DNA of 11,226 nucleotides from assembly GCA_964643045.1 (NCBI GenBank), contig CAZXSC010000093.1, forward strand, positions 1-11,226. Direction: 5' to 3'. This document shows, in pieces, positions 1 to 6,144 of the stretch. The notes beneath the pieces were generated by a model. The model saw nothing but the letters and a program-made list of their open reading frames with translations, did not search any database and had not been told where the DNA came from. How positions within the stretch are numbered: position 1 is the first letter of the stretch; the number at the start of each line of letters is the position of its first letter. The stretch is from TMED23 sp964643045. Lineage in GTDB: Bacteria; Pseudomonadota; Alphaproteobacteria; Rhodospirillales; UBA2165. The translations under genes were made by a program, and so were the position numbers.

Positions 1-410
1 ATGTTATGCTTGTGTTGTTGGTTGTATTTATGGTGACAGCGCCATTACTTACGGTTGGTGTTCAGGTTGATTTACCTAAAGCTAAGGCGGGTCTTATTCG
101 CGATCAAATTGAACCACTTGCTGTTACTATTAAAGCTGACGGGCAAGTTTTTCTTCAAGACAAACGAATAGGTCTACCTGCTTTAGCTCCTCGGTTGATC
201 GCTATTACAGGAGCTAATCCTGATGTGCAAATCTTTGTGCGTGGCGATAGGTCTATCGAGTATGGCAGAGTTATGGAAGTAATGGGCCTGCTTAACACAG
301 CTGGATTTAACAAAGTAGCATTAATCACAGAAATGCCGAAATCGGTTTTTGGAAAAAATTCATCTATCAGGACTAAAAAGAAAATTGGTCAAAAAATTAG
401 GAAGAAATAA
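1..410 (+). CDS. tolR: TolR, proton-channel subunit of the Tol-Pal system (5' partial)
   Basis: Inner-membrane protein of the ExbD/TolR family. With TolQ it forms the proton-driven motor that energises TolA. The visible part opens inside the single transmembrane helix (VMLVLLVVFMVTAPLL), followed by a periplasmic domain with the family pattern VDLPKA near its start and IFVRGDRSIEYGRVMEVMGLLNTAGF near its end. The window begins within the gene: bases 1-2 (at) are the end of a codon just before Val-Met, and in the family that codon is the essential proton-carrying Asp (VDVML), so GAT fits. The first visible ATG, at position 6, lies inside the helix and is not the start. The C-terminal tail is very basic (RTKKKIGQKIRKK). 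The stop lies 5 nt before tolA, so the two are surely co-transcribed. Family assignment is secure; the N-terminus and tolQ are not visible. Confidence 0.93.
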   Translation, partial: VMLVLLVVFMVTAPLLTVGVQVDLPKAKAGLIRDQIEPLAVTIKADGQVFLQDKRIGLPALAPRLIAITGANPDVQIFVRGDRSIEYGRVMEVMGLLNTAGFNKVALITEMPKSVFGKNSSIRTKKKIGQKIRKK

Positions 411-415
411 AACAG

Positions 416-1318
416 ATGCGTTCAAGTGTTTTTGTTTCAACGTTTCTGCATATAATTGTAATTACGCTAGGTATTTACGGGTTGCCAGCTATTCGCAGTG
501 CACCAATATTGGAAGATATCCCGATGGTAGTTGAGATTATTCCTACGGCTTTAAGTACTAATCTACCATCGCCTGCTAAACCCGCAAGGCCAGCCGTGAA
601 AGAGGTCGAAACAAATAAACCTAAGAATTTACCTTTACCTAAAGTCAAAAAGAAAGCAGTACCACCTCCGGCTTCTGAAAAACCGAAAGACATAACTACA
701 ATAACGCCTATTCAAAAACCAAAAAAGCCTATTCAAAAACCAAAAAAGAGGAAAAAAGTTAAGGTGCAACCAAAAGATCATAAGATCTTGGCTAAAGCGA
801 GGCCTCGTCAGAAACCCTTGCCACCGGATAGTTTCGCTATGGTTTTAAAGAATCTCGAAAAAGATATAGCAAAAACTATTTCAACTAAAAAAACAATAAA
901 ACGAAAAAACATAAAACCGCAATCTAATATTATAACTCGACTATCGAAAACATTGTCAAAAGAAAGTCGCGAGTTTGATTCAAATAGGCAGATTTCTCTG
1001 AGTCAGCGACATGCTATGATTAATTTGATCAAGCGGACAATGGAACCGTGTTGGAATTTTCAAGCTGGTTCGAAAAGAGCCCAAGACATTATTGTTGAAA
1101 TCGAAGTTGCCCTGCGGGCTGATGGGCATGTTTTAAATGCAAGAATAACAAATCAATCGCAACTTAATACAGATCCATTTAAACAAGCAGCTGGTGAAAG
1201 TGCTTTGCGTGCTGTTTTGAACCCAAGCTGCCAGCCGTATAAGTTGCCAGTAAATTTGTACAATGAATGGAAAGATTTAAAACTTAGATTTAATCCTAAA
1301 GAAATGCTAGGGAGATAG
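416..1318 (+). CDS. tolA: TolA, envelope-spanning energy transducer
   Basis: A 300-residue TolA-type protein that carries force from TolQR to TolB and Pal. One transmembrane helix lies at about residues 5-25. It contains Ser8-x3-His12, matching the SxxxH motif that TolA and TonB use to contact their motors. Residues 45-170 form a Lys/Pro-rich, low-complexity periplasmic stalk, proline-rich rather than the long Ala/Lys/Glu helix of the E. coli protein. Residues 190-295 form the compact C-terminal domain with two cysteines (EPCWN at 212, PSCQPY at 272) that probably form a disulfide as in other TolA domain III. The start is the first ATG after tolR and has AGGAAG at 399-404 upstream. The stalk contains a perfect tandem duplication encoding PIQKPKK twice. 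Sequence identity in this family is low, so the call rests on architecture, motifs and position between tolR and tolB. Confidence 0.9.
   Translation: MRSSVFVSTFLHIIVITLGIYGLPAIRSAPILEDIPMVVEIIPTALSTNLPSPAKPARPAVKEVETNKPKNLPLPKVKKKAVPPPASEKPKDITTITPIQKPKKPIQKPKKRKKVKVQPKDHKILAKARPRQKPLPPDSFAMVLKNLEKDIAKTISTKKTIKRKNIKPQSNIITRLSKTLSKESREFDSNRQISLSQRHAMINLIKRTMEPCWNFQAGSKRAQDIIVEIEVALRADGHVLNARITNQSQLNTDPFKQAAGESALRAVLNPSCQPYKLPVNLYNEWKDLKLRFNPKEMLGR
707..748 (+). repeat. Perfect 2 x 21-bp tandem repeat in the tolA stalk
   Basis: Bases 707-727 and 728-748 are identical 21-mers in direct tandem. They encode two copies of PIQKPKK, at TolA residues 98-104 and 105-111. The unit is a multiple of three, so the reading frame is kept. 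It sits in the low-complexity Lys/Pro linker, where length changes should be tolerated. Confidence 0.9.
1309..1314 (+). promoter_or_regulatory. Ribosome binding site of tolB
   Basis: AGGGAG lies 9 nt before the ATG at 1324, within the last codons of tolA. It supports 1324 over the next in-frame ATG at 1342, which has no comparable site. Confidence 0.6.
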
Positions 1319-1323
1319 AAATA

Positions 1324-2715
1324 ATGTTGTTAGGCAAATTGATGGCGAAGAGTATTGTGCCCCGAGGTTTTAAAAAACCTGATGTTAGCTTTTTCAAAAC
1401 CTCATATTTGTTAATTTCTTTCAGTTTTTTGTTCCTACTTAATACATCTTTTGTAAAAGCTGAGTTGCAAGTTGATATAACGCGAGGTGTTGTGAAGCCT
1501 ATTCCTCTAGCGGTTACTAATTTGTTGGGAGGTTCGCCTAAAGAATCAAATTTAGGGCGTAATATATCTAGGATCATTAAAGCTGATCTTGTTCGATCAG
1601 GTTTATTTGCAGCCATTGATAATGGTGCATTTATTGATATTGAAAAGTCACTTGATATCATTCCCAAGTTTGGAAATTGGCGTATCCTTAAGGCACAGGC
1701 GCTTGCACAAGGTAAGGTAGTAGTTGATGGAAGTAATCGCTTAAAAGTTCAGTTCAGGCTCTGGGATGTTTTTGCAGAACAACAAATGGTTGGCCGGGTG
1801 TATTCAACTGTATCAGGAAATTGGCGACGGATTGCACATATTATAGCTGACGCTATTTATAAACGTGTGACGGGTGAAAATGGTTATTTTGATACCCGTA
1901 TTGTATATATTGCGGAGAGCGGTCGCAGTGATAAAAGGATTAAACGTCTAGCGATTATGGATCAAGATGGTCAAAATCATCATTTTCTCACAGACGGTGC
2001 GTCGCTTGTTTTAACACCTAGATTTTCCCCTTCTCGCCAAGAAATCACATATATGTCATACCATGGAAATGTTCCAAGGGTTTATATATTTAACATTGAT
2101 TCTGGTCGACAAGAGTTACTTGGTAATTTCCCAGGAATGACCTTTGCGCCGCGTTTTTCACCAGAAGGTAACGGTGTTATTATGAGTATGGCAAAAGATG
2201 GGAATTCTGAAATTTATGCCATGGATCTAAGAACCCGCGAAGTAAGGCAATTGACCAAACACTCTGCTATAGACACTTCGCCAGATTATTCGCCAGATGG
2301 ACGTCGCATAGTTTTTAATTCTGATCGCGGCGGCTCCCAGCAAATATACGTTATGAAGGCTGACGGTGGGGAGGCTAGGCGTATAAGTTTTGGGCGTGGT
2401 CGGTATGCTACGCCTGTTTGGTCGCCACGAGGCGATCTTATAGCTTTTACTAAAATGACTAAAGGAAAATTTTTCATCGGGGTTATGGATGTAGATGGTA
2501 AGGGAGAACGATTACTAGCGGAAGGGTTTTTGGTGGAATCGCCAACTTGGGCTCCAAACGGACGCGTCATTATGTTTTTTCGTGAAACACCTGTCAGTAA
2601 CAAGGGGGGTGTAGTTTCAAAGCTGTTCTCTATCGATTTAACCGGCCACAACGAGCGCGAAGTTGTAACTCCGATGGATGCGTCCGATCCAGCATGGTCA
2701 CCCTTGATTCCTTAG
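1324..2715 (+). CDS. tolB: TolB, periplasmic beta-propeller of the Tol-Pal system
   Basis: A 463-residue precursor of periplasmic TolB, which binds Pal and TolA. Residues 1-46 are a signal peptide with a long basic n-region, a hydrophobic core (YLLISFSFLFLL) and probable cleavage after VKA at 46. The mature N-terminus ELQVDITRGVVKPIPLAV corresponds to the TolA-contacting segment plus the start of the alpha/beta domain (to about 185). A six-bladed propeller follows. Each blade shows its x-P-x-[FYW]-[SA]-P signature: TPRFSP 231, APRFSP 275, SPDYSP 319, TPVWSP 363, SPTWAP 406, DPAWSP 455. It starts 5 nt after the tolA stop. The n-region is longer than usual; a start at Met7 (1342) would shorten it, but the ribosome binding site favours 1324. 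Confidence 0.97.
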   Translation: MLLGKLMAKSIVPRGFKKPDVSFFKTSYLLISFSFLFLLNTSFVKAELQVDITRGVVKPIPLAVTNLLGGSPKESNLGRNISRIIKADLVRSGLFAAIDNGAFIDIEKSLDIIPKFGNWRILKAQALAQGKVVVDGSNRLKVQFRLWDVFAEQQMVGRVYSTVSGNWRRIAHIIADAIYKRVTGENGYFDTRIVYIAESGRSDKRIKRLAIMDQDGQNHHFLTDGASLVLTPRFSPSRQEITYMSYHGNVPRVYIFNIDSGRQELLGNFPGMTFAPRFSPEGNGVIMSMAKDGNSEIYAMDLRTREVRQLTKHSAIDTSPDYSPDGRRIVFNSDRGGSQQIYVMKADGGEARRISFGRGRYATPVWSPRGDLIAFTKMTKGKFFIGVMDVDGKGERLLAEGFLVESPTWAPNGRVIMFFRETPVSNKGGVVSKLFSIDLTGHNEREVVTPMDASDPAWSPLIP

Positions 2716-2747
2716 AATTTGATGCTTATAATCCGAAAGGTTATGTA

Positions 2748-2812
2748 GATTTGAGTCATTTAGGCGTTGATTTGAGTCATTTATGCATTTTTTCGGTCAT
2801 TTATGCATTTTT
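2748..2812 (+). repeat. Phased direct repeats in the tolB-pal gap
   Basis: GTCATTTA starts at 2755, 2776 and 2796, a spacing of 21 and 20 bp, close to two helical turns. The first two copies share a 15-base match (2748-2762 and 2769-2783, both containing GAGTC). The second and third share a 17-base match (2776-2792 and 2796-2812, ending in TGCATTTTT). They lie in the 219-bp gap before pal. A regulator-binding array or simple local slippage duplication are both possible. Confidence 0.75.
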
Positions 2813-2861
2813 GTGTCGTAATTTTTCATGGTTGTGGTAAACAGTGACTTCGTACGGCCGG

Positions 2862-2913
2862 ATTTGCAGCAAATAGTTATTATGTTTGTGTACTTTGATT
2901 TTTTAACAAACGT
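2862..2913 (+). other. Short inverted repeats in the pal leader
   Basis: Two small dyads lie here. ATTTGC-A-GCAAAT (2862-2874) is a perfect 6-bp palindrome around one base. GTTTGT (2884-2889) pairs with ACAAAC (2906-2911), extendable by one wobble and one A-T pair. Neither is followed by a T-run, so neither looks like a terminator; operator or leader RNA structure are possible. I could not find a convincing -35/-10 pair, although the size of the gap suggests pal has its own promoter. Confidence 0.35.
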
Positions 2914-2934
2914 TCCGATCAGGGGGACCAAGAT

Positions 2935-3456
2935 ATGAATTTTAAGAATTTATTAGTTTTGATTGCGGCATTGTTTTTTGTTGCAGCATGCGAGTCGACT
3001 TCAACGGAAACAGGAAAAGCAACTGGCAGCGGTGGCACTGAAGTGAAGAAGAGCAAAAAGAAAGCTCCTCCTCGAGGATTCTCGATTGCCCCAGGCTCTT
3101 CTCAAGACCTAGTTGTTAACGTTGGAGACCGTGTCTTTTATGCTTTGAATAAATCAAATCTAAATGCTGCGGCGCGGACGACACTGGAAAAACAAGCTGC
3201 TTGGATGAAGAAATATGGCAGTGTTCGTGTGACAATTGAAGGCCACGCTGACGAGCGCGGTACGCGTGAATACAACCTTGCACTCGGTGAGCGTCGGGCA
3301 AATTCGGCGAAGGACTTTCTGGTGGCATTAGGCGTAAGTCCTAACCGTATTGGAACTATCTCTTACGGTAAAGAACGCCCGGTAGCCCTAGGGCACGATG
3401 AGTCATCGTGGTCGCAAAATCGTCGTGGTGTTACTACCGTAAAGTCTGGCGGCTAA
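2935..3456 (+). CDS. pal: Pal, peptidoglycan-associated outer-membrane lipoprotein
   Basis: A 173-residue lipoprotein that anchors the outer membrane to peptidoglycan and is the outer partner of TolB and TolA. The signal peptide ends in a lipobox (VAAC) with the lipidated Cys at residue 19. A Ser/Thr/Gly and Lys-rich linker runs to about residue 50. The OmpA-like domain covers about residues 60-170. It has the hallmark GHADERGTREYN (103-114) and LGERRAN (117-123), including Asp106 and Arg121 at the positions that bind diaminopimelate, and ends ISYGKERPVALGH...QNRRGV. The ATG is preceded by a strong AGGGGG (2921-2926). The protein closely follows the Pal consensus. It is separated from tolB by 219 bp and followed by a terminator, so the Tol-Pal transcript probably ends here. 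Confidence 0.98.
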   Translation: MNFKNLLVLIAALFFVAACESTSTETGKATGSGGTEVKKSKKKAPPRGFSIAPGSSQDLVVNVGDRVFYALNKSNLNAAARTTLEKQAAWMKKYGSVRVTIEGHADERGTREYNLALGERRANSAKDFLVALGVSPNRIGTISYGKERPVALGHDESSWSQNRRGVTTVKSGG

Positions 3457-3480
3457 ATTTAATCTGATCGAAGCGTTGTG

Positions 3481-3524
3481 GCGCCTGTCCTCCTCGAAGT
3501 GGGAAGACGGGCGCTTTCCTTTTG
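3481..3524 (+). terminator. Intrinsic terminator after pal
   Basis: GCGCCTGTC (3481-3489) pairs with GACGGGCGC (3506-3514) over 9 bp with one G-U pair. The stem is GC-rich in an otherwise AT-rich gap and is followed at once by a T-rich tract (TTTCCTTTT). It starts 25 nt past the pal stop, where a rho-independent terminator would be expected. Confidence 0.8.
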
Positions 3525-3548
3525 ATTGTGAAAAAATGAATCAATATC

Positions 3549-3575
3549 GCATTTGTTTCAAATATGCCTTTTTTT
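3549..3575 (+). terminator. Possible second, weak terminator in the pal-cpoB gap
   Basis: GCATTTG-TTT-CAAAT-AT-GC forms a short, bulged, AT-rich hairpin followed by seven T (3569-3575). It could back up the stronger terminator just upstream. The stem is weak, so this is tentative. The rest of the 191-bp gap before cpoB shows no clear promoter, though one is needed if termination after pal is efficient. Confidence 0.35.
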
Positions 3576-3647
3576 AGCCTATTTTGTACGGCACAAGTAT
3601 AAGATGACTAAGCTTACTAAAGCGAAGTCCAATGAGCATAGAGGTAA

Positions 3648-4667
3648 ATGAATAATTTTATTAGAATTTGTCTTTTCAGTGTTTTTATTTTCTTCTTGAG
3701 TGAGGGTAGGGCTTTTTCTCAAGCTGATGATTTGGTGGATCTCACATCTAAGCTTAACCGGCTAGAGCGTGATATTCGTGCCCTCAGCCGTCGCGTGTAT
3801 AAAGGAGTAGGACCAGATGTTAGCGCGAAAGAATTGGTTAAGAGTGACCCTACTACTAGCGTTGGTAGTGCTTATGTAATACGTTTGGAGGACCGTCTTT
3901 CTGATTTAAAAGGTGAATTGCAAAATACAACTAATCGTATCGAAAGTCTGCGCCACGATGTAGATGGGATTAAAGGTCGTGTCGATAAATTAGTGGGTGA
4001 TATTGACTTTAGATTAACTCGCCTCGAAAGCGTTTCTGGTCGGAAAAACCAAGATGTTGTGACTGGCCAGCCCTCAGTTGGATCAGCGCCTCGGGCAGCT
4101 GGAGTGGAACAGATTGGCCCATCGACTGGAGGACCGGTAATTTCTTCTGGAAAGCCAACTATTTTGGGTAAGATCAACGAAACACATTTAAGTATGATAA
4201 CAAGCAAAAAAACTAGTAACTCAGATAATAAACTAGATATTTCCGCAAAAAAAGTGTCGCCAACCTCTCTGTTGCCAAAAGGAACGCCAATTTTTCAGTA
4301 TCGCCATGCCTTGTCCATTTTGCGGAAAACTGAATATGATACTGCAGAACTAGCCTTTAAAGAATTCATCCAAAGGTTTCCGAAGGATAAATTGAGTCTA
4401 AATGCCCGTTATTGGCTAGGTGAATCGTTTTATGTAAGAAAAAAATTCCTAGATGCCGCAGATGCTTTTTTAAAAGCTTATCAGCAATCGCCGAAAGGTG
4501 TAAAAGCGCCTGACTCATTGCTAAAGCTGGGAATGTCTCTTGCAAACTTAAAGAAAAATAAAGATGCATGTGATGTTTTTAGTCAGCTTGCCAAGGATTA
4601 TCCCGATGCACCAGAGAATATTAAAAAACATCTCAAACGAGAATTTAATAGATCTGCCTGTAAATAA
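3648..4667 (+). CDS. cpoB: CpoB (YbgF), periplasmic coordinator of Tol-Pal and cell-wall synthesis
   Basis: A 339-residue periplasmic protein. In E. coli CpoB binds TolA and tunes PBP1B so that wall synthesis and outer-membrane constriction keep pace. Residues 1-26 are a signal peptide (FIRICLFSVFIFFLS core, likely cut after SQA). Heptad-rich helices at about 30-50 and 78-128 form the N-terminal coiled coil. Residues 131-210 are a Ser/Gly/Lys-rich linker. Residues 215-335 are TPR repeats with family patterns: FQYRHALSILRKTEYDTAELAFKEF is matched in form by NARYWLGESFYVRKKFLDAADAF and KAPDSLLKLGMSLANLKKNKDAC. The ATG has only GAGG 3 nt upstream, which is short. Position directly after pal agrees with the call. 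The end overlaps, or lies just before, the start of tilS. Confidence 0.93.
   Translation: MNNFIRICLFSVFIFFLSEGRAFSQADDLVDLTSKLNRLERDIRALSRRVYKGVGPDVSAKELVKSDPTTSVGSAYVIRLEDRLSDLKGELQNTTNRIESLRHDVDGIKGRVDKLVGDIDFRLTRLESVSGRKNQDVVTGQPSVGSAPRAAGVEQIGPSTGGPVISSGKPTILGKINETHLSMITSKKTSNSDNKLDISAKKVSPTSLLPKGTPIFQYRHALSILRKTEYDTAELAFKEFIQRFPKDKLSLNARYWLGESFYVRKKFLDAADAFLKAYQQSPKGVKAPDSLLKLGMSLANLKKNKDACDVFSQLAKDYPDAPENIKKHLKREFNRSACK
4593..4597 (+). promoter_or_regulatory. Candidate ribosome binding site of tilS, inside cpoB
   Basis: AAGGA lies 8 nt before the ATG at 4606. It is the best-placed site for any candidate tilS start, but it is also cpoB coding sequence, so the match may be chance. Confidence 0.35.
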
Positions 4668-5970
4668 AAATAACTTGCTATTAAGGCCGGTGCCTGACCG
4701 AGTTATTCCCAGTGATAATATTCTGGATTTGTTTCGACCCTTCCATAAGATTCTGTGCGAAAAAAAATCAATAGCGATCGCTGTTTCTGGTGGTGCGGAC
4801 AGTATGGCGCTTTGTTTACTTTTAGCCGACTGGGTACGAGTTTATCACTGCAGATTAATAGCCCTAACTGTAGATCACGAATTGCGGCAGGAAGCAGCTA
4901 AAGAAGCTCGGCAAGTTACAAATTGGCTGCGAACTTGGAATATTGGTCACAAGATTCTAAATTGGCAGGCGAAAAAGCCTAAAACAGGGATACAATCAGC
5001 GGCTCGGGTCGCACGGTATAATCTAATGGTAAATTGGTGCCGTAGGAACAATTTCTCAGTCTTAATGACGGGGCATCAGCTCGAGGACCAAGTGGAAACT
5101 TTCCTATTGCGAGTGGAGCGGGGTAGTGGTTTGACCGGATTGGCATCGATGAGTGCTTTAGTTGATTTAGAGGGCATAAGTTTGATTAGACCACTTTTAA
5201 GAATCTCTAAACTCCAGTTGCGTGAATTTTTGAATAATAAAAAGCAGCCTTGGATCGAGGACCCATCAAACCAGAGCACGGCTTTCCAGCGTAACAGAAT
5301 ACGATGTATTGTTGACAAATTGAAAGTCCATAGTTTGCCTCCCGGCAGAATTAATACGCTTGTTAGTATGTTCGCAGATCTTCGTGCACAGTTTTCGTCA
5401 GTTGTTGATGTGTTTTTTGATCGAGCAGTGAATATAATGCCAGAAGGTTACGGGATTGTGCATTTGGAGATCTTAAAATGTCTATCCAGTTCTATTATCG
5501 AGCGGGTACTGGTGCGTCTCCTATCAGAGCTGAATGGAAATTGCTATCCGCCGCGTCGGCGGGTTCTAACCAGGGCGGTACAAAGTATAAGATCTGACTG
5601 CAGGATTAATTTCACATTAGGAGGGTGCCGTTTTATTTTTCGTGGCCTGGAAATCATTATTTGTAGAGAGCTGCGTTCAGTCTCGAAGCGGGAAGTTGTT
5701 GCAGCTGATAGGTTTTATTGGGACGATTTGTATAATGTTGCAATAACGGGGTCCACAGGAGAAAAAGGTATAATTGGCGCGTTGGGCAAAAGAGGTTGGG
5801 CAGAAGTTGTGGCTAAATGCCCCGAGCTACGAGATATTTCAATTCCATATGTAGCGAGGATTACTCTTCCAACTTTATTTGGCGGGCGCGGTGTGATCGA
5901 AGTCCCTGATCTTGAATATCGTTCCAAAGGAGAAAGTGAATTAAAATTGATACTAAAAAAGATCAAATAA
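4606..5970 (+). CDS. tilS: TilS, tRNA(Ile)-lysidine synthase
   Basis: This ATP-dependent enzyme joins lysine to C34 of tRNA-Ile(CAU), changing decoding from AUG to AUA; it is essential in most bacteria. Numbered from the ATG at 4606 (454 residues), the PP-loop is SGGADS at 61-66 and the N-type core has GHQLEDQVETFLLRVERGSG from 156, EDPSN at 218-222 and RNRIR at 229-233. The C-terminal half carries the tRNA-binding domains (FTLGGCRFIFRGLEI). The start is uncertain. An ATG at 4564 would overlap cpoB by 104 nt. The ATG at 4606 has AAGGA but overlaps by 62 nt. TTG 4675 and GTG 4690 lie just past the cpoB stop, and GTG 4690 gives 426 residues with the PP-loop at 33-38, closest to usual family length. 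Function is sure; the first 28 residues are not. Confidence 0.93.
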   Translation: MHQRILKNISNENLIDLPVNKNNLLLRPVPDRVIPSDNILDLFRPFHKILCEKKSIAIAVSGGADSMALCLLLADWVRVYHCRLIALTVDHELRQEAAKEARQVTNWLRTWNIGHKILNWQAKKPKTGIQSAARVARYNLMVNWCRRNNFSVLMTGHQLEDQVETFLLRVERGSGLTGLASMSALVDLEGISLIRPLLRISKLQLREFLNNKKQPWIEDPSNQSTAFQRNRIRCIVDKLKVHSLPPGRINTLVSMFADLRAQFSSVVDVFFDRAVNIMPEGYGIVHLEILKCLSSSIIERVLVRLLSELNGNCYPPRRRVLTRAVQSIRSDCRINFTLGGCRFIFRGLEIIICRELRSVSKREVVAADRFYWDDLYNVAITGSTGEKGIIGALGKRGWAEVVAKCPELRDISIPYVARITLPTLFGGRGVIEVPDLEYRSKGESELKLILKKIK

Positions 5971-5984
5971 TGTTACCCTCTTAA

Positions 5985-6048
5985 TTTCGCAAGAAAACGG
6001 TAATAAAGTGGTGAAATGTTCAGACGTGATGCATGCTAGGTTGCGAAA
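5985..6048 (+). repeat. 8-bp inverted repeat upstream of ftsH
   Basis: TTTCGCAA (5985-5992) and TTGCGAAA (6041-6048) are perfect reverse complements 48 nt apart. The second arm overlaps the -35 element of the candidate ftsH promoter. This could be a pair of regulator half-sites or chance. Confidence 0.4.
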
Positions 6049-6068
6049 ATAAACTTTTAGTCTATGTT
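6041..6068 (+). promoter_or_regulatory. Weak sigma70-like promoter candidate for ftsH
   Basis: TTGCGA (6041-6046) and TATGTT (6063-6068) are 16 nt apart, each matching 4 of 6 consensus bases. It lies in the 174-bp gap after tilS and would give a 5' leader of about 70 nt. I saw no heat-shock-type promoter. Tentative. Confidence 0.25.
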
Positions 6069-6094
6069 ATGATCAAACGATTATGAAATTAGTT

Positions 6095-6118
6095 GGTCCT
6101 GAATTTATTCTCGGGACT
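6095..6118 (+). other. Hairpin in the ftsH leader
   Basis: GTCCTGA (6096-6102) pairs with TCGGGAC (6111-6117) around an 8-nt loop, with one internal G-U and one further terminal G-U pair. It lies 26 nt before the start codon. The following TTAGTTTGTG is not a clean T-run. It could be a leader structure or a weak terminator for tilS read-through. Confidence 0.4.
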
Positions 6119-6144
6119 TAGTTTGTGTATGGAAGGCGAGGAAT

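Noticed and set aside
6..8. ATG at 6 as the tolR start
   Set aside because: It falls inside the conserved transmembrane helix; codons before it in frame also fit TolR, so the gene continues upstream of the window.
349..534. 61-codon plus-strand open frame bridging tolR and tolA
   Set aside because: Overlaps two well-supported genes in another frame and has no motif.
2286..2651. 121-codon minus-strand open frame inside tolB
   Set aside because: Antisense shadow of the propeller blades, with no independent evidence.
5971..6144. Heat-shock (sigma32-type or CIRCE) control of ftsH
   Set aside because: No CTTGAAA-type -35 with matching -10 and no TTAGCACTC inverted repeat were seen; only a weak sigma70-like pair was found.
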